DNA from: Scatosoma sp045594025
Lineage (GTDB): Bacteria > Bacillota > Clostridia > Christensenellales > Borkfalkiaceae
DNA length: 64,000 nucleotides
Reading direction: 5' to 3'
Assembly: GCA_045594025.1 (NCBI GenBank)
Contig: JAZNXS010000030.1
Span: 6,172 to 70,171, forward strand
The position numbers were made by a program, and so were the translations under genes. The notes beneath the pieces are model-generated. The model saw only the letters and a program-made list of their open reading frames with translations. It did no database searches and was not told the origin of the DNA. Position 1 is the stretch's first letter. The number at the start of each line of letters is the position of its first letter. Below, piece after piece: positions 51,676-58,511 of the stretch.

Positions 51676-51703
51676 TAGTTTCATGATTATAAGTATAGTT
51701 TCA
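51675..51703 (-). promoter_or_regulatory. Direct repeats TGAAACTAT, candidate regulator site
   Basis: Two identical copies (plus strand ATAGTTTCA at 51675-51683 and 51695-51703) are spaced exactly 20 bp apart, about two helix turns, and abut the -35 box of the TIR cassette. Such spacing on one DNA face fits an activator or a dimeric repressor. Confidence 0.55.
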
Positions 51704-51719
51704 CGGAAAATCTAATGTA

Positions 51720-51746
51720 AAAAGCACCCACAAAGGGTGCTTTTTG
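51720..51746 (-). terminator. Terminator after the ASCH gene
   Basis: AAAAAGCACCC-acaaa-GGGTGCTTTTT, downstream of the stop at 51845 and immediately before the TIR cassette control region. Confidence 0.85.
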
Positions 51747-51747
51747 C

Positions 51748-51768
51748 TTTGGAGCAGGTAATAAAAGT
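51748..51768. repeat. Decayed copy of tRNA-Gly 3' end (candidate attachment site)
   Basis: TTTGGAGCAGGTAATAAAAGT matches the tRNA-Gly 3' end at 52836-52856 at 17 of 21 positions; the first 12 bases are identical and the differences are transitions. The two copies flank a 1.09-kb segment with two AT-rich genes and hairpin array C. This is the pattern left by integration at a tRNA 3' end. Confidence 0.55.
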
Positions 51769-51844
51769 TATATCATGTATAAAACCACGAGAATACTGCC
51801 CTCTATTTATTTCTTTTCTCATTAAGTAACTCTCTTACAGTGAT

Positions 51845-52189
51845 TTATTTAAGCCTGATTTCAATTCCGACAACACCATAGCATTTTTGCTTTTCCAACG
51901 AATAATATGCTTCCATATCTTTGGCAGAGGATGTAGCAATTTCTTCGGGTAAGTAACCACATTTATCTAATGGTAATATTTGATACAGTTCTTCAAAATT
52001 TGCAAAAATATGTAGTTTCTCAACCACGCAAGAAATTGTAGAATTCGCATCTTTGGTGTTTGTAAAAATCAATGTGTCACCGATTGAAATTAATTGCCTT
52101 TTTTCATCAAACAACCGTAGCTCTATGGTCTTATTACCGTTTGCTATCATTGAAAACGGTTGTGGGTGAAGCTTCATATAATGTGTCAT
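51845..52189 (-). CDS. ASCH domain protein
   Basis: A 114-residue protein. The ASCH fold is indicated by MKLHPQPFSMIANGNKTIEL, RLFDEKRQLISIGDTLIFTN and the C-terminal GVVGIEIRL. ASCH proteins bind RNA or modified nucleosides; some hydrolyse N4-acetylcytidine. It is AT-rich against its surroundings, starts 2 nt after the four-helix-bundle gene, and lies in the putative mini-island. Confidence 0.85.
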   Translation of the reverse strand: MTHYMKLHPQPFSMIANGNKTIELRLFDEKRQLISIGDTLIFTNTKDANSTISCVVEKLHIFANFEELYQILPLDKCGYLPEEIATSSAKDMEAYYSLEKQKCYGVVGIEIRLK

Positions 52190-52191
52190 TG

Positions 52192-52539
52192 TTATTTAGA
52201 TTCCTTTTTCAGCGTTTTACAACTAGCAATTAGCATTCGTCTAATTCGACCGCAAAGATTGCGATAGGTTTTAAAAGTTTCTTCGTCTATGGCGTTAGTG
52301 TTAAATAACAGTTTGAGCCAACCTTCGGTTTCGTTACATTCTTTGAGTGCTATTTCAAATTTCGATATCATATCTGATTTGCTTTGCCCGTAATTTGCTT
52401 CGCGTATATTTGCATAAATACTGCTTGAACTTTTCCGTATTTGGAATATAGTGTTTGAAGAAGCTTTTATATTCTGACAAAGCAATTCGATTTCAGACGC
52501 AAGTTGCTCGGAGTATATCAACAAGTAATTCTTTGGCAT
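52192..52539 (-). CDS. Four-helix-bundle protein (S23/TIGR02436-like)
   Basis: A 115-residue all-helical protein. NIREANYGQSKSDMISKFEI and ALKECNETEGWLKLLF match the S23/TIGR02436 family found in 23S rRNA intervening sequences and related to Avd of diversity-generating retroelements. No reverse transcriptase is nearby, so it is not a complete retroelement. Probably nucleic-acid binding. AT-rich; in the putative mini-island with the ASCH gene. Confidence 0.8.
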   Translation of the reverse strand: MPKNYLLIYSEQLASEIELLCQNIKASSNTIFQIRKSSSSIYANIREANYGQSKSDMISKFEIALKECNETEGWLKLLFNTNAIDEETFKTYRNLCGRIRRMLIASCKTLKKESK

Positions 52540-52610
52540 AATATCACCTCTTTATTTCATTATACCATAACTACATAAATAAAACAAGAGCTTTTCCCAT
52601 TTCTGCGTCC

Positions 52611-52792
52611 TCATCACGCCATAGGCGTGTATATCATCAAGGCGCAAGCCTTGTATATCACCAACACAAAGTGTTGTATATCATCAAGGCGCAGATAGAT
52701 ACACGCTGATGCGTGATGATATACAGCTCCAAAGGAGCTGATGATATCCACCACACTTCGTGCGGTGATGATATACCAAGTCTGCGACTTGG
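52611..52792. repeat. Hairpin array C with GTATATCATC linkers
   Basis: Seven short hairpins alternate with a constant 10-base linker: CACGCC-ata-GGCGTG, AAGGC-gcaa-GCCTT, AACAC-aaa-GTGTT, CACGC-tgat-GCGTG, AGCTCC-aaa-GGAGCT, CACCACACTTCGTGCGGTG and CAAGTC-tgc-GACTTG. The linker is GTATATCATC in the left half and GATGATATAC in the right half, flipping around 52700. Same architecture as arrays A and B, different linker. Confidence 0.8.
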
Positions 52793-52795
52793 ATA

Positions 52796-52836
52796 AAAAA
52801 ATACTGCAGAAAATGTGTCCTTTTCTGCAGTATTTT
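52796..52836. terminator. Terminator of tRNA-Gly
   Basis: AATACTGCAGAAAA with loop and TTTTCTGCAGTATT, flanked by T-runs on both strands; it follows the tRNA 3' end directly. Confidence 0.88.
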
Positions 52837-52837
52837 T

Positions 52838-52912
52838 TGGAGCAGGTGACGAGAGTCGAACTCGCCGGGAACAGCTTGGGAAGCTGCCGCCATACCGCTA
52901 GGCGACACCTGC
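52838..52912 (-). tRNA. tRNA-Gly (anticodon CCC)
   Basis: A complete cloverleaf on the minus strand: acceptor GCAGGTG/CACCTGC, D-arm GCCTAGCGGTATGGC, anticodon stem GCAGC/GCTGT with loop TTCCCAA (anticodon CCC), T-arm GCGAGTTCGACTCTCGT, discriminator T and an encoded CCA (52838-52840). 75 nt in all. It reads the GGG codon. Confidence 0.95.
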
Positions 52913-53005
52913 ATTTCAATCTTTACTTTCTTATTATATCCCTTTTAAAAGAAATTGTCAATCCTTTTTTGCTCTTCCTAAAAAATTTCTTTCATAATAT
53001 GAAAA

Positions 53006-53023
53006 ACGGGCGCTTTCGCCCGT
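53006..53023 (-). terminator. Terminator of the fur-like gene
   Basis: ACGGGCG-aaag-CGCCCGT followed by TTTTT on the minus strand, just after the stop at 53027. Confidence 0.85.
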
Positions 53024-53026
53024 CAA

Positions 53027-53407
53027 TCACTTCTTTAAACACGCCTTGCACGTGCCATAAAATTCTACACTGTAACCACTCACTTGAAACCCATGATTCG
53101 CCGTTGCGATCAGTCCCTCCGTAGGAATCCCCGTCGCCATTACATCCGCTACTCTTCCGCACGTCAAACAACGTGCATGATAATGCGGCGCTACGTTATA
53201 ATCATAACGTACCTCTTCCCCTGCCGTGCGCAATTCTAATGCCCTGCCGTTCGCCGCAAAACCTCCCAAAACTCGGAACACTGGTGCACGTGAAACAGTA
53301 GGGAAGTTTTCGTGCACATAGCCGTACACCTCCGTGGCTGTCGGGTGATCCAACGTTTTCAACGCATCATATATAATCTGCTTTTGCTTCGTTTGTCTTT
53401 CCTGCAT
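53027..53407 (-). CDS. Fur family transcriptional regulator (PerR-like)
   Basis: A 126-residue regulator: winged helix RQTKQKQIIYDALKTLDHPT and PTVSRAPVFRVLGGFAANG, metal region HYHARCLTCGRV and C-terminal CKAC, giving two CxxC pairs for structural zinc. The sensory metal site cannot be assigned to Fe, Mn or Zn. It could act as a peroxide (PerR) or iron/zinc sensor. A single-gene unit between tRNA-Gly and ypeB. The TVSRAPVFRVL recognition region differs somewhat from the usual TVYR. Confidence 0.88.
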   Translation of the reverse strand: MQERQTKQKQIIYDALKTLDHPTATEVYGYVHENFPTVSRAPVFRVLGGFAANGRALELRTAGEEVRYDYNVAPHYHARCLTCGRVADVMATGIPTEGLIATANHGFQVSGYSVEFYGTCKACLKK

Positions 53408-53503
53408 ACCACTTCCTCCTTTATTAAGATTGAGTACTGATTATAGTATAGCATAGAATTTGTCGCTCGTCAAGAGTTTTCGATCAATTTTTTACAGTAA
53501 AGA

Positions 53504-53531
53504 AAAAGGCTCTTTTAACAGAGCCTTTTAG
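53504..53531 (-). terminator. Terminator of sleB-ypeB
   Basis: AAAAGGCTC-tgttaaaa-GAGCCTTTT with a T-rich tail, at the ypeB stop. Confidence 0.85.
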
Positions 53532-53532
53532 A

Positions 53533-55374
53533 TTATCTTACGTTGTTCACGTTGATGATTGCAATTTCTTCACCCGTACCTGCATCTAAGAAAATATAAT
53601 AATTTTCTTCCCCGTACGAACAAAGAAATTCATACGCCGCGCGTTCCCCTCTTGCGGTATCTACCACAGCGAGACGGGAAGCCTCCACCGAGAGTTTTTC
53701 GCTGAGCTTTTTATAGGCGGTTTCCATGTTGATTTTTACATTCAACTCGTCCCTGCCCCTATGATTTTTTAAATATTTCGCAGCATCCATACCTGAAACA
53801 ACCCCTCTGCTACGACATACTTTTACGTGTACCGTATCCGGATAATACACCACGCCATCCTCTTCATAGACAAAGGTGAAATCCACCGTAGAGCCGTTCG
53901 CCTTATATCTTGCCACCGTCAAATCTTCATAACCAAGCGTCTTTAAAAATTCTTGCGCGATTCGTTCTGCGTTATCCATATCAAACTTCTCCGCAGAACA
54001 TTCTTCATAGTAGTCAAAACGGATTAAATCACCGCTGTTTCTATCTACTTCGGCAAACAACATCGAGCCTTTCTCATCAAACCCCTGCACGTTATAAGCC
54101 GAATACTTCTGGGTTACCGTTTCGCCAACACATTGAAATTCTTGAATATTATACTTACTGAAATAGGTTGCGCAAAGCTCCTCCGCTTTTGCCGTATCCA
54201 CGGCGGAACCTTTGTTTTCCGCGCCGTTGGATGACTTTGGTTGCATACCTGCCCCCTTCATTTCTTCCATTTTATTCTCAATAGCAGCCCTATTTTCCGC
54301 CAACGTCATATTCTCTAAATTATTCATAACGTCAGACAGCATTCCTTTGCCATCCTTCATATAATCCATCCAATCCTGATCCGTCATTTTCTCTGTCAAC
54401 TTATCCAACTCTGTACGAATAGAGTGGTTGGTTTTATACAAGCTTTCCAACGTTTCCATGTCCTGTTTAGATAACGTTCCGCCGTTGCGAAGCTTTGAAA
54501 GCATTCTTTCGCTCTCTGCTGCCGTACGATTCAAAAATTCTGTGATGTTGCGTTCTTTTTCCATCGAAATCGGCAACTTTTCAAGATCCGCTTCCGCAAG
54601 ACGAGCTTGCACCAAAAGATCGGTTAAAATACGGCTTTGCTGCATCGAAGAAGAGGAAACGCGGATTCTATCCAAATCGTCGTCTACGTGTTCCATGATG
54701 CCCGTCAACTCGTACATGGTACCCCTCTGTGCAGTCATCATACCCTCTTTCATCGCTTTCATTTCCATAGCGCCAACGGTAACCGTTGTCGCTAAAGCCA
54801 AGGTTGTTACGCCAAGCGCCACAACTGCGGCAATCCAACCGCCATATCCTTTTTCGCGTTTTTTATTTCCATCCGCGTTGTTTTTGCGGTTTCGGTTTGC
54901 TCTGCGTTTTGCTCTTTCCTGATTTCTGTTCGCTTTGGCGTGCGCTCTTTCACGAATCTTTGCTTCCTTTTCCGCGGCGCGTTTTTCTGCAAGGGCTTTC
55001 TTTTCGGCTAAACGCTTTTCAATCACCGCCTTTCTTTCTGCAATTCGCTTTTCACGCGCGGCTTGGCGTTCTGCCTTTTTCTTGGCTTGCGCTTCTTTGC
55101 GCGCCGCCTGCTCTTTTTTCTTTTTTAATGCGCGTTCTACCCGTGCTTTTGCGGCTTCACTTTCCTTATCCGCTTTGCTTTCCACACTTTTTTTCACCGT
55201 CTGTTTAACAGAGTCGCCAAGCGCGGAATCCCCTTTCGCGCTTTCTTTTTTTACAGTTTTAACCGCAGTTTTTGTTTTGCCGTTTTGTTCCTTTTTTAAT
55301 TCCTTTTCAACCGTCTCCACCTTTTCCGCGCCCGAGGACACGTTGGTTGCGATTTCCGTTTCTTTCTTTTTCAT
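53533..55374 (-). CDS. ypeB: Germination protein YpeB with long basic N-terminus
   Basis: The 613-residue product starts at ATG 55374 (GGGGG upstream). Residues 1-175 are an extraordinarily Lys/Arg/Ala/Glu-rich coiled-coil-like region (KRIAERKAVIEKRLAEKKAL), followed by one membrane helix (WIAAVVALGVTTLALATTVTV, about 180-200) and the YpeB body with PepSY-like C-terminal repeats (FDMDNAERIAQEFLKTLGY, VVYYPDTVHVKV). YpeB is needed for SleB localisation and stability. Canonical YpeB is about 450 residues without the cytoplasmic extension. It is the partner of sleB, 25 nt upstream. Confidence 0.9.
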   Translation of the reverse strand: MKKKETEIATNVSSGAEKVETVEKELKKEQNGKTKTAVKTVKKESAKGDSALGDSVKQTVKKSVESKADKESEAAKARVERALKKKKEQAARKEAQAKKKAERQAAREKRIAERKAVIEKRLAEKKALAEKRAAEKEAKIRERAHAKANRNQERAKRRANRNRKNNADGNKKREKGYGGWIAAVVALGVTTLALATTVTVGAMEMKAMKEGMMTAQRGTMYELTGIMEHVDDDLDRIRVSSSSMQQSRILTDLLVQARLAEADLEKLPISMEKERNITEFLNRTAAESERMLSKLRNGGTLSKQDMETLESLYKTNHSIRTELDKLTEKMTDQDWMDYMKDGKGMLSDVMNNLENMTLAENRAAIENKMEEMKGAGMQPKSSNGAENKGSAVDTAKAEELCATYFSKYNIQEFQCVGETVTQKYSAYNVQGFDEKGSMLFAEVDRNSGDLIRFDYYEECSAEKFDMDNAERIAQEFLKTLGYEDLTVARYKANGSTVDFTFVYEEDGVVYYPDTVHVKVCRSRGVVSGMDAAKYLKNHRGRDELNVKINMETAYKKLSEKLSVEASRLAVVDTARGERAAYEFLCSYGEENYYIFLDAGTGEEIAIINVNNVR

Positions 55375-55399
55375 AATCTTTCCCCCTAAAAAATACCCC

Positions 55400-56158
55400 T
55401 TAAATAGCAAACACGTGTTTACCGATCACCGTGACCGTTTGTCGATCGAAAATCCAAGAACTAGTCGCTACCGCAGGATTGTAATAATAGAGCGCGCCGC
55501 CCGAAGGATCCCAACCGTTAATAGCATCCCTTGCGGCATTCATTGCCGTTTCGTTCGGCGTAAGGTTAATCTGTCCGTCGTCCACCGCCGTAAACGCGCC
55601 CTTTTGATATACGACACCTGCGACGGTGTTCGGAAATTGATTGCTACGAATGCGGTTCATAATCACCGCGCCAATCGCCACCTGACCAGTGTACGGCTCG
55701 CCCCTGCCCTCCGCGTATATTGTTTTGGCAAGCAGATACACGTCCGAGCTTGTAAATCCGCCCGTATTACTTGTATTATTCTTCCCCACGAGCACTTGGT
55801 ACGAGTTGTTCATCCCTAGCGCCTTATACGTTGACGCGCCAACAACGCCGTCCGCCGTTAAACCATTCTTTTTTTGAAACTTGATAACCGCCTCGCGAGT
55901 TCCTGCGCCGAAAACGCCATCCACGCTACCGTTATAATATCCCCACGTCTTCAACCGACGCTGTACCTCTTTAACCTCGCCACCTTTTGCGCCTTGACGC
56001 AATACAGCAGCTGCAAGTACTTCGTTTTCCCTCGACTCCGTTACCACAGCCGATTCCGCATGGCTATTACAAATTTCCGCAATACCCGTAACCAGGGTCG
56101 GGGCCATGATTGCGCAAGCAAACGATACCAGCGCCAATTTCTTGATTGACTTCTTCAT
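55400..56158 (-). CDS. sleB: Spore cortex-lytic enzyme SleB
   Basis: A 252-residue secreted protein: signal peptide (residues 1-34), a PG_binding_1 domain (about 55-115, QRRLKTWGYYNGSVDGVFG) and a hydrolase_2 (SleB) domain, with catalytic Glu-150 in IYAEGRGEPYTGQVAIGAV. It is a lytic transglycosylase that degrades cortex peptidoglycan during germination. It precedes ypeB and follows spoIIR by 9 nt, so it can be read from the spoIIR promoter or from its own promoter within spoIIR. Confidence 0.95.
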   Translation of the reverse strand: MKKSIKKLALVSFACAIMAPTLVTGIAEICNSHAESAVVTESRENEVLAAAVLRQGAKGGEVKEVQRRLKTWGYYNGSVDGVFGAGTREAVIKFQKKNGLTADGVVGASTYKALGMNNSYQVLVGKNNTSNTGGFTSSDVYLLAKTIYAEGRGEPYTGQVAIGAVIMNRIRSNQFPNTVAGVVYQKGAFTAVDDGQINLTPNETAMNAARDAINGWDPSGGALYYYNPAVATSSWIFDRQTVTVIGKHVFAI

Positions 56159-56167
56159 TTTTTCCTC

Positions 56168-56734
56168 CTATTTATCTTTTTGAAACTCTTGAATAATTTC
56201 CAAAATTTTACTTTTATAAATCACGTTTGTATCCGTCGCGGCAAAACAAAGCGGTGGATACACCACACACCACCAGTTGTCCCCCGCACCGCGCCCTAGA
56301 TTGATGATAAGCGCGGAATACTCCCCGGCAGGCAACGTATAGTCACCATATACCCTCGTTGGAAAACTTTCCTTCTGCAAGGTTGCCGTCGCGCCATAGG
56401 GAAATCCCTCTTTTTGTAGCGTTTTCGTGGCAACCCTCTCCACCTGTTTTAAATGCCGAGCAATCCCCTCCATTGCAGCTTCTTTTGTAGTATACTCTGC
56501 GACAAGCGGCGTTAAATATTCCACAACGCATTCTTTGACGCGATATTTTACGGCTTGCGCGGCATCCTCGTTGGAATCCGCGCGAATATGAATCCGCAAA
56601 TAATCGTTGTTTGCGCCCACATTACGAGAATTCGTCGCAGACATGGTGCTTCCATTTCGCGAAACTCCCCCAAAAGAAACTGCCGTTAAACTTATTATGA
56701 TTGACAAAAGAAAAATTATGCAATTCTTTTTCAT
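56168..56734 (-). CDS. spoIIR: Stage II sporulation protein R
   Basis: A 188-residue secreted protein: signal peptide at 1-22, DYLRIHIRADSNEDAAQAVKYRVKE, YGDYTLPAGEYSALIINLGRG and DNWWCVVYPPLCF, which match SpoIIR. It is made in the forespore under SigmaF and secreted to activate the SpoIIGA protease that matures SigmaE in the mother cell. The ribosome binding site (GGAGG) lies in a hairpin; see the element at 56743-56768. Confidence 0.96.
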   Translation of the reverse strand: MKKNCIIFLLSIIISLTAVSFGGVSRNGSTMSATNSRNVGANNDYLRIHIRADSNEDAAQAVKYRVKECVVEYLTPLVAEYTTKEAAMEGIARHLKQVERVATKTLQKEGFPYGATATLQKESFPTRVYGDYTLPAGEYSALIINLGRGAGDNWWCVVYPPLCFAATDTNVIYKSKILEIIQEFQKDK

Positions 56735-56742
56735 AAAAAAAT

Positions 56743-56768
56743 AACCTCCGTGATTTTACACGGAAGTT
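56743..56768 (-). terminator. Hairpin ending trmL and masking the spoIIR ribosome binding site
   Basis: Minus strand: AACTTCCGTG (56759-56768), six-base loop, CACGGAGGTT (56743-56752), then ATTTTTTT and the spoIIR ATG. It is an intrinsic terminator whose 3' arm contains the GGAGG of spoIIR. The predicted SigmaF start (about 56758) lies after the 5' arm, so promoter-made RNA would not form the stem while read-through RNA would. Confidence 0.65.
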
Positions 56769-56794
56769 ATTCCCTCTTTTTTGTGATTTTATAC
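56765..56794 (-). promoter_or_regulatory. SigmaF-like promoter of spoIIR
   Basis: Minus strand: GTATA (56790-56794), 15 bases, GGGAATAACT (56765-56774). This resembles the SigmaF pattern (GYATA, 15-16, GGNNANANTR), with two mismatches in the -10; spoIIR is under SigmaF in B. subtilis. Confidence 0.5.
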
Positions 56795-56810
56795 CTATGA
56801 AACAATGCTT

Positions 56811-57314
56811 TTATTCAGCTTCACTCCATTTATGATGATGCAATTCCCCCTCTTCCAAAAGACCTTGATAATCGGTTTGCCGCAACGCTTCATATAAAGC
56901 TACCGCAACAGAGTTGCTTAAATTCAACGAACGAGCCTCCGAAAACATCGGGATACGCAGGCATTCCCCTTCGTGCTGTAATAACAGCTCTTCGGGCAAA
57001 CCTTTCGTCTCCTTGCCAAACACCAAGAAATCCCCATCTTGGAACTTCACGTCGCTGTGGCGATGTCTTCCCTTAGTGGTAAAAAAGAAAAATCGGTTTT
57101 CGGAGTATTTCGCTTTTAATTCGTCAAAACTGTCGTAATAGGAAATACTGACGAGATTCCAGTAATCTAAGCCCGCCCTTTTTAAATACTTATCCGTCAC
57201 CTCAAAACCTAAGGGGCGAATCATGTGTAAGTGCGTACCCGTAGCCGCACACGTACGCGCGATATTGCCTGCATTTTGCGGAATTTCCGGCTCAACTAAA
57301 ACAATGTGGAACAT
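56811..57314 (-). CDS. trmL: tRNA (cytidine(34)-2'-O)-methyltransferase
   Basis: A 167-residue SPOUT methyltransferase starting at ATG 57314 (AAGGAG upstream). MFHIVLVEPEIPQNAGNIAR and the knotted C-terminus FGKETKGLPEELL, IPMFSEARSLNLSNSVAVALYEAL identify TrmL/YibK. It methylates the 2'-OH of the wobble residue 34 of tRNA-Leu species. The frame is open for 18 more codons upstream but without a ribosome binding site. Confidence 0.95.
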   Translation of the reverse strand: MFHIVLVEPEIPQNAGNIARTCAATGTHLHMIRPLGFEVTDKYLKRAGLDYWNLVSISYYDSFDELKAKYSENRFFFFTTKGRHRHSDVKFQDGDFLVFGKETKGLPEELLLQHEGECLRIPMFSEARSLNLSNSVAVALYEALRQTDYQGLLEEGELHHHKWSEAE

Positions 57315-57334
57315 ATTTACTCCTTGAAAGAATA

Positions 57335-57344
57335 GGGGCAGGTA
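57335..57344 (+). repeat. GGGGCAGGTA motif
   Basis: One of eight exact copies in the window, here between trmL and the rubrerythrin promoter region, within AATAGGGGCAGGTATGCG. See the finding on this 10-mer. Confidence 0.5.
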
Positions 57345-57446
57345 TGCGTTGAATATAATTTTCGCCATGCCCCTTTATATATATTATTGTAGCGGATTTT
57401 TGCGGTTTTGGCAAGCGTTTTTCCATAGATTAACAACCCTGATGGC

Positions 57447-57475
57447 GGATAATCGAAAAAAAACGTCACATACTA
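57447..57475 (+). promoter_or_regulatory. SigmaG-like promoter of the rubrerythrin operon
   Basis: GGATA (57447-57451), 17 bases, CATACTA (57469-57475). It resembles the SigmaG pattern. CATACTAACCG repeats the veg and M20 motif. It lies about 55 nt before the ATG. Confidence 0.4.
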
Positions 57476-57529
57476 ACCGCAGAAGGAAAACGGAAGTCGA
57501 ACACGGTTCACCTTCATAAGGAGTATTTT

Positions 57530-58126
57530 ATGCAATTTGAAAAAACGGAAACTTTTCTCAACCTCGCCCGCAGTTTTGCAGGCGAATGCCAGGCGGGAAT
57601 GCGATATCAAATGATTGCAAAGCTTGCCATGAAAGAAGGCTTGAAAACTTTATCGGATACGGTAAAAACCATTGCTAAAAACGAAACGTTACACGCTACG
57701 CAATTCTTTAATAAGATTATTGAAAAATCGGGTAGCCGTGAAAATATTGTGTTTGATGCAGGCTATCCGTTCCATATGGGCACGTTAGAAGAAGGATTGA
57801 AGTTCGCCGCCGCTGATGAAAAAGCGGAAATGGAAGAAATCTACCCTAAGTTTGGTGAAATTGCCAAACAAGAAGGCTTTGAAGATATTGCCGCTTTATA
57901 TAAAATGGTGGCAAACGTAGAACAGCATCATAACACAATCTTTCGCTATTTACACGACGCTGTAAGAAACGGCACTTTGTATAAATGTGAAAGCCCAATT
58001 CTTTGGATTTGTAGCGAATGCGGTCATATGCACGTCTCCACAGAAGCATGGAAAGTTTGTCCGCTTTGTAAAGCAGGACAAGGCTACGTGGAATTGCATT
58101 TACCTTATGAAGGCGTAAGAGTATAA
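57530..58126 (+). CDS. Rubrerythrin
   Basis: A 198-residue rubrerythrin: ferritin-like four-helix diiron domain (FAGECQAGMRYQMIAKLAMKEG, ETLHATQFFNKII, ANVEQHHNTIFRYL) and a C-terminal rubredoxin domain (WICSECGHMH, CPLCKAGQGY). Rubrerythrins reduce peroxide in anaerobes. Start ATG 57530 follows AAGGAG. Two small genes follow in the same direction; the spacing suggests an operon. Confidence 0.93.
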   Translation: MQFEKTETFLNLARSFAGECQAGMRYQMIAKLAMKEGLKTLSDTVKTIAKNETLHATQFFNKIIEKSGSRENIVFDAGYPFHMGTLEEGLKFAAADEKAEMEEIYPKFGEIAKQEGFEDIAALYKMVANVEQHHNTIFRYLHDAVRNGTLYKCESPILWICSECGHMHVSTEAWKVCPLCKAGQGYVELHLPYEGVRV

Positions 58127-58180
58127 CAAGCAAGGAAGCGTTTTCGAGTTCTTGGATTTCTATAAATAAGGAGAATTATT

Positions 58181-58315
58181 ATGAAAAACAATCAGAACAA
58201 CAATCAAAACAAAAACAACCAGAATAACCAGAAAGCAAAAAACTGCGGCAATAAGAATTGCGGCAACAAAAACTGCGGCGGCCACGATTACAATCACGGC
58301 GGTAACAACGACTAA
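58181..58315 (+). CDS. Asn-rich small protein with NCGNKNCG motif
   Basis: A 44-residue frame with AAGGAG eight bases before ATG 58181. The first 20 residues are almost only Asn, Gln and Lys (MKNNQNNNQNKNNQNNQKAK), followed by NCGNKNCGNKNCGGHDYNHGG with three cysteines and two histidines, so it may bind metal. Its TAA overlaps the next gene's ATG as TAATG. A spore or coat component is possible, but I do not recognise a family. Confidence 0.75.
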   Translation: MKNNQNNNQNKNNQNNQKAKNCGNKNCGNKNCGGHDYNHGGNND

Positions 58316-58470
58316 TGTCGGCAAAACGTACAGTTAATCGCGTACCTGCCCCCACCAAAAAGGCTTTAAACCTCTTTGAAGATGCAAAGCATTCGGATAT
58401 AAACGGGAGTTATACGGGACGACCAAAAAATAAAAAAGAGATTCCCGTGCAGGATGCGGACGACTTATAA
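58315..58470 (+). CDS. 51-residue small protein
   Basis: A frame overlapping the previous stop by one base. It has no ribosome binding site of its own, so translation is coupled. The peptide is basic at the N-terminus (MSAKRTVNRVPAPTKKALNL) and acidic at the end (KEIPVQDADDL); DAKHSDINGSYTGRP recurs in small Clostridia proteins as I recall, unnamed. It ends before a strong terminator. Function unknown. Confidence 0.7.
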   Translation: MSAKRTVNRVPAPTKKALNLFEDAKHSDINGSYTGRPKNKKEIPVQDADDL

Positions 58471-58472
58471 AA

Positions 58473-58508
58473 AAATCCACCGAGCTATTTGCTCGGTGGA
58501 TGTCTTTT
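58473..58508. terminator. Terminator of the rubrerythrin operon
   Basis: ATCCACCGAGC-tattt-GCTCGGTGGAT with T-runs; it is shared with the convergent gene at 58512. Confidence 0.9.
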
Positions 58509-58511
58509 TAT

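Noticed and set aside
52192..52539. Diversity-generating retroelement accessory gene (avd)
   Set aside because: The four-helix-bundle protein resembles the family, but there is no reverse transcriptase, template repeat or variable gene nearby.
52611..52792. CRISPR-like array
   Set aside because: The constant segments are only about 10 nt and flip orientation, the 'spacers' are perfect hairpins, and there are no cas genes in the window.
52614..52919. Open frames across hairpin array C and the tRNA
   Set aside because: They cover repeats and a tRNA gene and have no ribosome binding site or family resemblance.
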